A stretch of DNA of 64,000 nucleotides, taken from positions 8,499,712 to 8,563,711 of the forward strand of contig JASXTE010000008.1 of NCBI GenBank assembly GCA_030280995.1. The letters are read 5' to 3'. Origin of the DNA: Hemileia vastatrix. Taxonomy: Eukaryota > Basidiomycota > Pucciniomycetes > Pucciniales > Zaghouaniaceae. The stretch's first letter is position 1, and each line of letters opens with the position of its first letter. Positions 42,346-54,749 of this stretch are shown piece after piece. The notes beneath the pieces are model-generated. The model saw only the letters and a list, made by a program, of their open reading frames with translations, was not told the origin of the DNA and made no database searches. The translations under genes and the position numbers were made by a program.

Positions 42346-43338
42346 TTTATTTTGAAAATAATTAATAATGAAGAGTTGAGTGGACGGACAGATGAGCTTT
42401 CTCATGAATATCTTTCACTATAAAATATGGATATCTATTTATGTTCATAATTAATTCAAAAGGAAATAACTCTGCTGTAATAGAAAATTAGTGCATGATA
42501 AACAGGTAAAAACATAATGCAGAATCATTTTGATTTTCCAACTTATTTTGATAATATTTTAATGCAAATAATGACCTTATTTGAGCTTGTTGATTGTGCT
42601 GACAAACTTATTTTAAAAATTTATATTGACACCTTATTAGTATTTATATATTTTATTTACCAACATTACTTGGAAACCATACCAATTTTTCAGAGTTTGG
42701 AATAAGCAACTTAATGTAAAAATTCTGTTTTTGGATTCTGGAAGCTTTACTTTGATGACCTCTTAGATTTGAAAATTTTAAAATAATATATTTTGTTGAA
42801 GAAATATTTATTTTTCAGACTGTAATTCTATATTGTGAGAAATAAATATTATAAATTTTTTTATATCTTATAGTGATTATTAGTGAAAACCTTTCTATTG
42901 CTTGGCAGAATTTTATTAATGCAGGTGATTGCAGAAAAAAAAATGGCAACACTTAAATAACTTTATTATTATAAATTAAATGGTATTATTTTGATTCAAG
43001 TTATATCATGGTTTCTCCTATATTCAAAAATGTGATCAATTTGTATTCTCTTATAGTATTATTCTTTGTGCAAAATAAGCTGTTTGATAAACATGTATGC
43101 AACATTGTAAAATGTAGCAAGTCTGAAACATTTTGCTGATGTACAGTATGGATGCCTACTTAATTCATGGTTGATCTGCATGAAACAAACATTCAAAGAA
43201 ATCCATGGTAACCAACTTGTTGATAAACTTCTTGAGATGTAAAAATTAGCTTATTTTAGTAAGTGCTTCACAATAAATAAAGAGTTCTTTCAATTGCTAC
43301 CATCCAGTAACATATATCTTATATCCAGAAGTTTTAAA
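42346..43338. other. AT-rich DNA without recognisable genes
   Basis: One open frame (42517-42705) is hydrophobic and of chance type. The probable left end of Tnp2 element copy 2 should lie in this stretch, but I found no convincing terminal inverted repeat. Confidence 0.45.
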
Positions 43339-43857
43339 ATGCCACCATTTTTTCGCTTTTGTAAATGTGAAGAGCTTGGATGCTTATCAAGAAAGCATCA
43401 GACCTCATTGGGAAGCTTTGAAGTTGGTGTAGCTTTCAAAACATCTCAGTCGTACTCCAAACATGAAGAGGAAAGAAATCACAAAGCACAGATGGTTGGT
43501 ACATCCAGCACTTCACCTAACTTAGGATCCAACATCCAAGATCTTGTAAGACATCAATATTTGGTAAATAAAGAGAAATTATGTTTCAATTAATCTCTAT
43601 TTTTTTTCTTTGCTTAGGGGCAGCCTGTTTTGGAAACAATTAAATCTCTACCACGTTCAAAAAATTTGAATTTGGAGGAGCTTTAAAGCCAAAAGATAAT
43701 GTGGCAAGCATCAAAACTTTCTTTTATCCATAATTTAAGCAAAGAAGGTTGTGCTGAATTTTTGCATGATGAAGTCAACAAACTCAAACTTCTTAGTGAC
43801 CTAGGTAAACTAGATGCTAGCAGAATCATCAGCCTGATTCCCCTTTCTATAGAGACA

Positions 43858-44619
43858 GTTTTTGTCAGCCAGCTGATTTGAAAGTATTAGTAAATATGAT
43901 AATAAAAACTAAGTAAAGGATATCAGTAACTTACAGAGGATTGTTCAGTAGTGACAATGCCCAAAAGAGGGCGTGAACCAATGTCCCAATTACCCTCCAA
44001 AGTGGGAAAATCCTGGAGTGGGAATAAATTTTAATCATTAAAATTAGTATATATTTCTTTCTCACCTGACGTGGGGTTTTCCCTGGGAAAATAAATCACA
44101 TGAGATGTATTGTTCTTTTCTTTTCTATCTTTTTATTTCTTTTTTCTCTGGAAACTTTATATTTGTTTCTCTAGTCATTTTTAGTCTCTTTATTTCCACG
44201 TCTTTGTTCTTTCTCTTTTGCCCCTGATGGGAATTATTTTATGTATCTAGTCTTTCTTGGGTCTATATAAGGGGGGGAAGATTTGGTGGAAATATCATTC
44301 CTTTTTACACACATTTATCCAGTTGCCAACGTTGCCATCTTCTTTATTACTTTATAAGGTGTTACATTTACATCCTCTTATTAGTTATAATTTAAAAAGG
44401 CCTAAGTTCAAATATTTAAGTACCGTGTTGTAAGGGTTTCAACAAATAAAATAAAATCTTCTGATTAAATTCCCCATTACTTTAGAAGTCACTACCTCTC
44501 AAATAACTATTACGCTCTAAATTCTCTATTGATTAGTTATATTACCCTTATATTAGCTAATATCTTGTTCAGGGTTACCATCATATTACTATACCTCTAG
44601 TCCACACCCTGACAGTTTT
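43858..44619. mobile_element. Solo LTR with GTTTT target-site duplication
   Basis: The LTR is 43863-44614 (752 bp), beginning TGTCAGCCAGCTG and ending CACCCTGACA. It is flanked on both sides by GTTTT (43858-43862 and 44615-44619). TGTCAGCC is also how the LTR of the 30.3-38.9 kb element starts on its own strand, so a related Ty3/Gypsy family is likely. A TATA box candidate, TCTATATAAGGG, is at 44262-44273. Removing the LTR and one GTTTT leaves the transposase text continuous (SIETVF then SQLQLNP). It formed by recombination between two LTRs of a full insertion. Confidence 0.88.
44262..44273 (+). promoter_or_regulatory. TATA box of the solo LTR
   Basis: TCTATATAAGGG followed by a G-run, about 400 bp into the 752-bp LTR, where an LTR promoter would be expected. 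It implies transcription left to right if still active, into the right half of the Tnp2 gene. Confidence 0.45.
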
Positions 44620-47430
44620 TAGTCAATTGCAACTCAATCCATTATTTGTCACCAAGACATGCTGTGCTAAGTGCTTGGCTCTTTATGAGTATATCCCCAA
44701 ACACCAACCATCGATCTTATCTTGTACTCAACCTTTTTATTCATCCTCAAAGCGCTATTTGAAAGATTTAGGACAGAGAGAAGAGACTGTCAATTGTGAT
44801 GAAAATTTTTATTTGGCTAAGTACAAACAAGAAGAAGCAATCTACCATCCTCGTAAAACATTTCATCACAACAGTTTGGTTGAATGGCTTTCAGGAAAGT
44901 TTAAACTAATCAAATTTGAGACACTGATTGAGAAAAAAAATGATTTTATAGAAAAAATGGAAAGGGATGTCATGAAAGATGTATATGATGGTTTTGTATG
45001 GAAAAACTTTCCAGATATTTCAATGACTCAAAATAGAAGTGTCGATGGATATACAAAAACACAAGGTAATTTAATTTTTAGTTTATATGTTGACTGGTTT
45101 ATGCCAGGTGGCAATCGTATTGGAGGTCATCAGAAATCTGTGGGTAATATCTTGTTGGTGTGTATGAACTTGCCTACAGAAGATTGATACAAAACCAAAA
45201 ATCTATTTTTGTATGCTATTATTCCCAGTCCAACTGAGCCAACGAGTTAAAAAATAAATCATCTTCTGAGGCCTCTTTTCAATGAACTAAAGACTCTATG
45301 GGATGGCATATTTATTTAAAAAACACCTCACTATCCACAAGACCAAAAAATAAGGGCTGCATTATTCTCTTTAATAGGAGACATTCCAGAGATGCGAAAG
45401 ATTGCTGGTTTTGCAAGTCACTCAGCCACTAAGTTCTGCTCTGTCTTTCATATTTCAAAAGATGAAATTCGTGAGCATCAATTCAAAAAAATTTCCTTAC
45501 GTACTCATGAGGATCATATGCACTGGGCAGAGAAGTGGAAAAAGTGTCAGTCACATTGGGAGCAGGTATCTATTGTTAGGAGTCATGGGTTTTGATGGAG
45601 TGAGCTAAATAACCTTGTATATTGGCAACCTTTGGAATATTGCTCAATTGACTTGATGCATTCACACATGCTTGGAAATCTTATAGATCACAGTCTAACT
45701 TTTTATCTAATACGAAATGCCCCAATTGACCTAGAAAAAAAGCTGACAAAGGAAAAAAATTGGCATGTAAGAAGAGAAGATGATGATGCACGTTCTGATA
45801 TATTTCTAAATAAGCAATATAAAAAACATAGAAGCAGCTTAATCAGCACTGATGTCAATAATATTGAACCAGTGGGATGGCAAAAATGACTACGATATAC
45901 AAGTACAATGAGACGGTCACAAACATATCTTAGAATGGATAGTGGAGGAGCTGAATCGGAAGGATCAAACAGCCGGAAAATGTCATCAAGTTCTGAACAT
46001 CACTTTCAAACCTTAGAGTTTGGCTCCGAACATGCTTCTAAAAATGGAAGTCAAAATTCAACCTATAACTTAAGGCAAATAAGTATCAGTATATCCAAAA
46101 GTGAAAGATCTAATTCATCTATTGAGACTATTAGAATTAAGGAACATAAAAAGAAGGGCAAAGAGAAAGAAAGCAAAAGAACTAGGAATTCACAATTGTC
46201 AGCTACTGAGCTAGAGTCAGTGTGGAATGTGATAAAGCAAACAAAAAAACCTTCCTGGATTTCATGAGTGCCAAAACAAGTAGGATCTAAAAATTCAGGT
46301 TCCCTCAAAGCTGCGGAGTGGCATGTACTTTATACTTTTTACTTTCCTTTGTCACATATCCCCCTTTGGGTAGAAAAATTAAATCAAGCCGAGACATCTG
46401 TGACGTCAGACCACAAACCTAGTGAATATTATCTTCTCAAATCACTCACCACTTTAAGTTCAATTACCAACTTTTTGACTTTAAAAAATGTGTCTGCCAA
46501 TGAAGTTGATGAATTAAAACAACTGCTATTGGAGTATCGTAACTGCTTGGAAGAAGGTTGGAAAAATATCAGCTTTAAGCCAAATCTTCATTTCACTCAA
46601 CATTTTCCAGAAATGATTAAACATTTTGGTCCACCTGTAGGTATGGCTACTTGGGCTGCTGAAAGAGTTAATGGTATATTATCGGAAATTCCAAACAATC
46701 ATCATCCAGGTATTTAGTTTGGTAATTGGGTTCTTAAAAATGCAAAAGAGCTAATTTTTTTATTGAACATAGAAGAAATACCACGGACCATGCTCAAGCA
46801 CTGGCATCAGAGGTCTAGTGTATTAGAACTAGGTGAAGCTGAAGATGATGCTCAGTATGGATCTAATATTAAAAAAATTGAGTACGATACAAAAAAAGAC
46901 ATTTCCATTTAACTGAGGCATTATTTACAAAATGGGTAAGGGCACGCTTAAGAAAAGAGACATCTAAAAAGGCTTTGTTACCATCAGAGAAGGTAGGAGA
47001 CAGGGTAGTTGAAAATATAGCAAGAATATTGGTCCATGGAAAGCGTTATACAACTCATTACCAGAATCCTGGGAATTCTACCATTGAATTCTACTTTGGA
47101 AAAGATAGCCAGTTTGGGCTTATTGATCAGCTTTTTAGTTCAAAGTACAATAATGTAAAATTCTATCTAATTGTTAGTCCATTTAAAGATCTTATACCAG
47201 AAGATACAAAAAAGGATCCCTATGAGGAATTTCCACAAGTGCATTACCGTTTAGTAAGAGTAGAAAAAGCAACACAAATTGTGATAAATTAAGATTCAAT
47301 TATTGGACATGCCGCCACTTTACAGCACCAAAGGGGAATGTTTGAAATAAAGTACAATGTTATCACTGCTGTTGGACTTCAGACACTAGTAAGTAAAAAA
47401 TTAAACAACATGAGCATTTTATTTTCATTA

Positions 47431-47877
47431 ATATGGTTGAAATTATTTAGGATTGGTAAGAATTTGGAGGATTTGGGAAGCTTGTAATAGATCTTTGGAA
47501 CAGCTAGATGCAAGATTAATAAATAAAACTTTTTGAGATTTTGCCTAAATGTTTAAGAAAAAAATAACAAGGGCATTCATTACGGTTTAGAAACCCTGCT
47601 ATTAAGAGTGACATTTTATTGTAAATTTAATTCCAACTAAAAGAAATTCAATGTACTATACAAAGTCTACCTATACTTGAAAAATATTATAAATAGTTCA
47701 GAACCAGAGTTGAAAAATCTAAGGACCATATTTTCAAGCCAATAAAACTGAGTTTTCCAATAATTTTTTCGCTTGAATATTTTATCATTAAACTCACAAT
47801 TAAAATGTATAACTAATTTCTCTTTAATATTATCTTGTCTATATTCTGAAAGTTAATATTTTTTTATAAAGCACAGA
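47431..47877. other. Intergenic spacer inside Tnp2 element copy 2
   Basis: AT-rich spacer matching in position the 11961-12402 spacer of copy 1. It contains AAATATTATAAATAGTTCAG (47681-47700), comparable to ACTATAAATAGTTTGAAC at 12219. The shared TATAAATAGTT is a good candidate for the accessory gene's promoter. Confidence 0.4.
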
Positions 47878-49557
47878 ATGTCTAATACTGGTGATGCCAT
47901 ACAGGTTGATCCTCCATTAGAAAGTAATGTTGGAGTGCAAAATAATTCTCCCCCTCAAAATCCTAGAATGCCTCCATCGGATCCTGCTCCCCCTGAAAGA
48001 CCTAGTGAAAATCCAGGTAAACCCTAACCTCCTCCTCAGTCTTCATCAGATCCCCAAATTTGATCAACTGATTGCTCTTCTAATATCACAAATACAGATG
48101 GTCAATCCACACCTGGTAATTATCAGCAGGAAGCAGGAAGTGTAGGTAATGATTGGGCTAGTATGTTGTTGTTTCATTTTCTTGGAAGCTGTGGGGGATC
48201 CACTTCTACTAACCCAGAAGCCAGTACCAGTGGACCTGGTGAGTAAACTTTTTCAACATGCTTTTATGTTTTAAAATAGGTTTACCAATTATTATTTTCA
48301 AAAATTTTCAGTTAATCCCTCTCTTATAATTCAAGCTACTGATCAGCGCAGAATACTTGATGCTGAGTCACTTCAAAATGACAGAAACTTGCGAATGGTT
48401 AGAAGCATAGTTACGAGGTGTGATGTACCAAGGAGCTCAGATTCTATTAACCAAAATATCTATCACTTTTTGAAGTTCTGTCTTGGTGGAACCATTAATG
48501 TATCTGAGTTTCCTATAGGCCCAACAAATGAAGAAATTACAGATTGGAAAAATTGGCATGAGTACAAGCTATTGACAATTGAAACAGCATTAAAACAGGT
48601 TCAAAACACACCGCAGGCAACTTCAGCTGCTGATCGTCAATTTTTTTTAACAAATACTGCTATATTCTTACGTTCCAAAATTCATCTACCAACTTTTATT
48701 TCAACACCTGAGCCCCGAGGACTAAAGGGAGGAGCTGCTGTACCGATCTCTGTAAAACAACATTTGGAACAAGAGCTTCAAGAGAAAGTATTTTGTGGAC
48801 TCGCTTTTGATTGACACTGTCAAAATTTTTCTGAGTCACTATGGAATCAAGTAATGGAGAGTGTAGTATCAGACCATTGTACTAAGTGGCTCTCATCATT
48901 GAAAAATATTGATTCAGAAAAACTCAGGTTTACACCAATCATTGTCAAGCAATGGGTGGTCAACAAGGGAAAGGAGATTCAAAAGGTGGCTGGTCAAAAC
49001 TGTGAGGTGATTGAGGCAAGTAGAAAGGAAAAGAGATCAAGAGCACGGATAAAGCGTTATCAAACAAAGGTATTTATTCAAAGCATAATAACTAAATAAA
49101 GTCTATTACTAATTTGATTTGATTTTAGATTTCAAAAAACCGCTACGACATTGCAAGAAAAAAGTGCTTTGATCAGCCAGGCTTTGTAGCACTTTTTCAT
49201 GATACAAGTCTCATGTCTGATTTAGAAGAAGCCCCACCCAATCCAGAAGAGAATCATCCTAAATGAGTAGTTCCTGGATGGTGAAATCCAAAACTCGATG
49301 AAATTTTAGATTTAATGGACAACTTGACTAAAAAGACAGCCCATTCAAATGTTGAAAAGGCTTCAAAGAAGAAACTTTATGATCGCCCAACTAAAAAGAC
49401 AGCTTCAACAGATGGTATCTTGAATGTGCCCAAATTTTTACCAAAAAACTGCTATTCACCTGGATATTTAGCAAATTTTTTGGTTAATGAGAGGAAGTTA
49501 CTTGACATTGGAGAAGATATAGATTTCGCCAAAGTTAATGAAGCACAAGATTGAGCA
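47878..49557 (+). pseudogene. Tnp2-element accessory protein, copy 2
   Basis: It starts at ATG 47878 (MSNTGDAIQVDPPLES), proline-rich like copy 1. It has an intron at 48239-48311 (GTGAGT...TTTCAG), then CDVPRSSDSINQNIYHF and EPRGLKGGAAVPISVKQHL. An in-frame TGA at 48812 is followed by NFSESLWNQVMESVV and WVVNKGKEIQKVAG. A 49-bp intron (49080-49128; GTATTT...TTTTAG) comes next, then KNRYDIARKKCFDQPG, and the C-terminus is 49315-49557 (LPKNCYSPGYLANFL). Other stops are near 48027, 48061 and 49264. The full product would be about 500 residues. No known domain seen. Strong parallel conservation with 12403-13517 shows it is a genuine component of this transposon family. Confidence 0.65.
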
Positions 49558-50300
49558 GCAGCACCTTAAATTTTTTACCCCACTGTTAACCATGTATATA
49601 GAGTGATAGTAATCATAATTTAAATATAACATTATTATTCTTTCTTATAAAAAATTACAATTGATGTATAAGATAAACGAGAGCAAAAGAATTAACGATT
49701 TTAAAATTATTGAGGATAGAAAAACAGATATATATTTTTGTAATACTTTAAGACATGATAAACGTTTTGATTAAATAAATGTGAAATTTTCTTATGCACA
49801 ATAAATTAACTTGAAATAAATTAAATTGAATCTGTTCTCAAATACTTACGACAAGATCAAATTAAAGCCTAAAACAAGAATAGAATTAGACTCTAAATTT
49901 CAATTCAAAATACCTGTTTTTCAATAATTATAATTCCTTTTTTTTGGCTTAAGGCCACCAATGATTAGTATAAAAATGCACAGGTGAAAAAATTTATGAA
50001 ATTGAACAACATCCCTCACCAAAAAAGAAACATCATTAAAGGCACTCAATAATCCATTACCATAGTTAATAAACAAAATATATACAAAAAATTAAAGCAT
50101 TCAACCGATGGGAATTCATTTACACAAGGATCTTAAGAAATTTTCTTTTTAAACTTCACTTTTTGCAACAATAATTAAAAATTATTAATCATTAAAAACC
50201 AAAAAATCATCAATTTATATTTGGTTTTCATGCCTTAAAAAAAAGAGGCTTTAATAACATGTAATTGATAAACATACTTCAGTATAATTTAAGTATTGTG
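49558..50300. other. AT-rich DNA between Tnp2 copy 2 and the palindrome array
   Basis: No gene seen. The right end of the transposon should be here, but no inverted match to a left end was found. Confidence 0.4.
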
Positions 50301-50304
50301 CTAT

Positions 50305-53300
50305 GTATCCAGTACAAGTTTGGCCGAACTTGTGCTGGACACTTTGGCCAAGACCAGTGACTAAAAATTGCAAGGAAAACAATAAAAAATGGTCCATATA
50401 ATTAAGATAATTGATTGCATCAAATTGTTTTTTGGTAAAAGTGTCCAGCACAAGTTCGGCCGAACTTATGCTGGACACTTTTCCAATTTAGTGTTGGTAA
50501 GGTGTATGTTTTTTTAAGAGAAGTGAGGTTTTGCTCATAAAAGTGTCCAGCACAAGTTCGGCCGAACTTGTGCTGGACACTTTTACCAAAAAAAAAAATG
50601 ATTCCATCAAATATCTTCATTTTCTAGCCTAATTTTTTTTAATTTCCTTGAAGTAATAAGTTACTGTCCATGACCAAAGTGTCCAGCACAAATACGGCCG
50701 AACTTGTGCTGGACACTTTTATAAGGAACACCTCACTTCTCTCAATAAAACATGCACCTTACCAAATTCAAATTGGAAAAGTGTCCAGAATAAGTTCGGC
50801 CGAACTTGTGCTGGAGACTCTGGCCAAGACAAGTGACTAAAAATTAAAAGGAAAACCAAAAAAAAATGGCCCATGTAATTAAGATAATTGATGGCATCAA
50901 ATTGTTTTTTGGTAAATATGTCCAGCACAAGTTCGGCCCAACTTATGCTGTACACTTTTATAATTTGAAGTTGGTAAGTTGTATTTTTTTTTTAAGAGAA
51001 GTGAGATGTTCCTCATAAAAGTGTCCAGCACAACTTCGGCCAAACTTGTGCTGGACACTTTTACCAAAAAAAAAATTGATGCCATCAAATATCTTCATTT
51101 TCTATCCTAATTTTTTTTAATTTTCTTGAAGTAATTAGTTACTGTCCATGACCAAAGTTTCCAGAACAAGTTTGGCCGAACCTGTGATGGACACTTTTAT
51201 AAGGAACACCTCACTTCTCTTAATAGACAATGCACCTTACCAACTTCAAATTGGAAGTGTCCAGCAAAAATTCGGCCGAACTTGTGCTGGACACTTTGTC
51301 CAAGACCAGTGACTAAAAATTGCAATGAAAACCAAAAATCAATAGGCTATAAAATGAAGTTAATTGATGGCATCAAATTTTATTTTTGGTAAATATGTCC
51401 AGCACAAGTTCAGCCGAACTTATGCTGGAAACTTTTATAATTTGAAGTTGGTAAAGTGTATGTTTTTTTAAGAGAAGTAAGATGTTCCTCATAAAAGTGT
51501 CCAGCACAAGTTCGGCCAAACTTTTGCTGGTCACTTTTACCAAAAAAAAAAATTGATGCCATCAAATATGTTCATGTTATAGCCTAATTTTTTTTAATTT
51601 CCTTGAAGTAATAAGTTACTGTCCATGACCAAAGTGTCCAGAACAAGTTTGGCCAAACTCATGCTGGACACTTTTATAAGGAAAACCTCACTTCTCTTAT
51701 AAAAACATGCACCTTACCAACTTAAAATTAAAAAAGTGTCCAGCATAAGTTTGGCCAAACTTGTGCTGGACACTTTGGTGATGGACAGTAACTTATTACT
51801 TCAAGGAAATTAAAAAAAATTAGGCTATAACATGAACATATTTGATGGCATAAATTTTTTTTTTTGGTAAAAGTGACCAGCACAAGTTCGGCCGAACTTG
51901 TGCTGGACACTTTTATGAGGAACATCTCACTTCTCTTAAAAAAACATACACTTTACTAACTTCAAATTATAAAAGTGTCAAGCATAAGTTTGGCCAAACT
52001 TGTGCTGGACATATTTACCAAAAAAAAATTTGATGCCATCAATTAACTTCCTTATATAGCCTATTGATTTTTGGTTTTCCTTGCAATTTTTAGTCATTTT
52101 TCTTGGCCAGAGTGTCCAGCACAAGTACGGCAAAACTTATGCTGGACACTTTTCCAATTTGAAGTTGGTAAGGTGTATGTTTTTTTAAGATAAGTGAGGT
52201 TTTCCTTGTATACGTTTCCAGCACAAGTTTGGCCAAACTTGTGCTGGACACTTTGGTCATGGACAGTAACTAATTACTTCAAGGAAATTTAAAAAAATTA
52301 GGCTAGAAAATGAAGATATTCAATGGCATCAATTTATTTTTGTAAAAGCGTCCAGCATAAGCTTGGCCAAACTTGTGCTGGACACTTTGGCCATGAACAG
52401 TGACTAAAAATTGCAAGGATAACCAGTAAAAATAGCCCATATAATGAAGATAATTGATGCTATCTAATGTCTTCGGTAAAAGTGTCCAGCACAAGTTTGG
52501 CCAAACTTGTGCTGGACACTTTTATAAGGAAAAACTCACTACTCTTAAAAAAACATGCAACTTACCAACTTCAAATTACAAAAGTGTCCAGCATAAGCTT
52601 GGCTGAACTTGGGCTGGACACTTTGGTCATGGACAGTAACTTATTACTTCAAGGAAAATAAAAAAAAATTGGCTAGAAAATGAAGATATTTTATGGCATC
52701 AATTTTTTTTTTTTGGTAAAAGTGTCCAGCAAAAGTTTGGCTGAACTTGTGCTGGACACTTTTATGAGGAACACCTCACTTCTCTTAAAAAAACATACAC
52801 CTTACCAACTTCAAATTGGAAAAGTGTCCAGCATAAGTTCGGCCGAACTTGTGCTGGACACTTTTACCAAAAAAAATATTGATGCCATCAATTAACTTCC
52901 TTTTATAGTCTATTCATTTTTGGTTTTCCTTGAAATTTTTAGTCGCTGGTCTTGGCCAAAGTGTCCAGCATAAGTTTGGCCGAACTTGTACTGGACACTT
53001 TTCCAATTTGAATTTGGTAAGGTGCATGTTTTTTTAAGAGAAGTGAGGTGTTCCTCATAAAAGTGTCCAGCACAAGTTTGGCCGAACTTGTGCTGGACAC
53101 TTTTACCAAAGACATTAGATAGCATCAATTATCTTCATTATATGGGCTATGTTTTTTTTGGTTTTCCTTGCAATTTTTAGTCACTGTTCTTGGCTAAAGT
53201 GTCCAGCACAAGTTCAGCCAAACTTATGCAGGATAATTTTCTAATTTGAAGTTGGTAAGGTGCATGTTTTTTTAAGAGAAGTGAGGTTTTCCTCATAAAA

Positions 53301-53338
53301 GTGTCCAGCACAAGTTTGGCTGAACTAGTGCTTGAAAC
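50305..53338. repeat. Array of 26 palindromes with three spacer types in both orientations
   Basis: The 38-bp palindrome (arm GTGTCCAGCACAAGTTCGG) is the same as in the 5.9-9.0 kb satellite. Starts: 50305, 50441, 50543, 50679, 50781, 50918, 51021, 51157, 51257, 51395, 51497, 51634, 51736, 51873, 51975, 52112, 52214, 52348, 52482, 52584, 52722, 52824, 52961, 53063, 53199, 53301. The copy at 50543 is perfect. Spacers are A (about 64 bp, with CACTTCTCTTAAAAAAACAT), B (about 98 bp, with GTGACTAAAAATTGCAAGG) and C (about 98 bp, with GAAGTAATAAGTTACTGTCC). Order, with + as B reads first: B+ A- C+ A+, B+ A- C+ A+, B+ A- C+ A+, C- A+ B- A- C-, B+ A+, C- A+ B- A-, B- A-. The first three blocks are 476, 476 and 479 bp. 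Open frames here encode only the palindrome read through and are not genes. Confidence 0.9.
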
Positions 53339-54700
53339 TTTACTTAAAACAGTTTGATGGATTCATTTGTCTACATATTCCTTACCATTGTCTTTTGGTA
53401 AAGAGGGAAACCTTTAGCTATTGGTAGTTGTTTTGAGTATATTATGAGTAGTTGATATTTCCATTTTAAGGTAAAAGAGTACAATATTTTTTGTGATTAC
53501 CAGTAATTTATTTTCTTCAATATTTCTAAGATATTGGTTATAATTTTTATAACACCTATTCCTAATATTCCTCTTTGATTAGATTATTTTTTTAGTCCTG
53601 ATTTAAAGGTTCTTACTATTTTATCAACCAAGCTTTACATCAATGTAAAAAATACCCTGATTAATCCTGCTATATTTTTTTTGACTGTTCCTATTCAATA
53701 ATAGCTCAAGTTAGAAACATATATCCATTATCTATTTTCTTTTTCTACTTAGTTATCTCAGTGGAAAATTTTCATCAATTACTATTGAATGATGTTTAAC
53801 GTACATAACCTTGTAAAAATCTGTAAAATACTTTAAAAAAATTGTGACTTTGGTACTTGGTTATTGGATTTTATATGGCAATAATTTCAAATGATTTTAT
53901 ACTTTATTCATATGCTAAGATTCTTAAGTGTTTCTATTTCAGATTTATTATATCAATTTAACTTTAACCAAGTTTAGACTAGGTTTGTGCCAGGGGGTGA
54001 CAGCGCAGCCCAAACGAGCTCCTATCATAGAATAAATTGATTTTTTTTAATAATTTTATATAATACTATTTAGTGTTATCTTTTTTTATCCCCTTTTTTT
54101 AAATAATCTTTTTCCTTTGTTTTTGTCCCCTATTTTTTATAACACATAAAGATGCCTCAATTTCCAATAATAGATCCCTTGGTCATATTGCATGATGTCG
54201 ATATTTACAAATTAATTTAAATATTTAAATTAGTTAAACTTATATTCTCAACTATTTACCCTTTGAGATTATCAAGTTGTAAATTGGACATTTTCTTTGT
54301 TTGTCCTACTTTTAAGCCCCCAATGTTTATGTCTAGTTACTTCTCTTTTACTATTAACCCCATTATTATCATCAGACTATTTTACAATATGCTTGCTAGC
54401 TTGATGCCATTGTAAAAGAACCCCTATCAAAAACCTGCTTCTGGTAATATATAAACCCTCTTGTTTTGTACCACATTTCTCAATTTGTTTATTTCTCTCA
54501 ATTTTACTACTATTATCTTTTGGTTATCACATTTATCTGTGTTAGTACAGCTTTCAAATACAAATAGCAATATATATTTTTTATCTCTTTATTACCTTGA
54601 TATAAGAATTTTTCATTTTTTTCAAGTAATAAGTCATTAAAATGCCTTGTGATAAACAGACACCTCCTTTATGTAAGATCTATTGCTTTATCTCTTATAT
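53339..54700. other. AT-rich DNA without recognisable genes
   Basis: No gene seen. CCAAGTTTAGACTAGG at 53969-53984 resembles AAGTTTAGACCAAGTC at 9164-9179, which also lies just after a palindrome array. A short GC-richer phrase (GGGGGTGACAGCGCAGCCC) follows. Weak, but it may be a shared flank of both arrays. Confidence 0.35.
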
Positions 54701-54749
54701 CTTCTGAGACTAACTTTTCTTTTCCATTAATATATTTGATATATTAGCA

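Larger units (their letters stand above)
43339..47430 (+). pseudogene. Tnp2-family DNA transposon transposase, copy 2 (split by a solo LTR)
   Basis: It starts at ATG 43339 with MPPFFRFCKCEELGCLSRKH, a cysteine-rich N-terminus of the C-x-C-x4-C kind common in Tnp2 proteins. A 72-bp intron follows (43546-43617), then DASRIISLIPLSIETVF up to the solo LTR at 43863. Beyond the LTR it resumes with KTCCAKCLALYEYIP (second cysteine motif, 44645-44690) and the core shared with copy 1: LYVDWFMPGGNRIGGH, VGNILLVCMNLP, FCSVFHISKDE, and YCSIDLMHSHMLGNL. The C-terminal half (45908-46717) has a serine-rich linker and PNLHFTQHFPEMIKHFGPP. A further intron (about 46713-46773) precedes TMLKHWHQRSSVLELGEAED and VVENIARILVHGKRY. 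Numerous stops (TGA 45185, TAA 45247, TAA 45316, TGA 45594, TGA 46265) show decay. Confidence 0.85.

Noticed and set aside
42346..43338. Terminal inverted repeats for Tnp2 copy 2.
   Set aside because: I looked for matching ends here and at 49558-50300 but found nothing better than chance AT-rich matches.
50251..53128. Many open frames on both strands with a repeated SST(S/L)AELVLDTF motif, looking like a repeat protein family.
   Set aside because: They are the 38-bp palindrome translated. A palindrome gives the same peptide on both strands, and the frames contain nothing else conserved.
50305..53338. CRISPR array (regular short repeats with spacers).
   Set aside because: Only three spacer sequences recur, in both orientations, repeats are fully palindromic, the organism appears eukaryotic and there are no cas genes.
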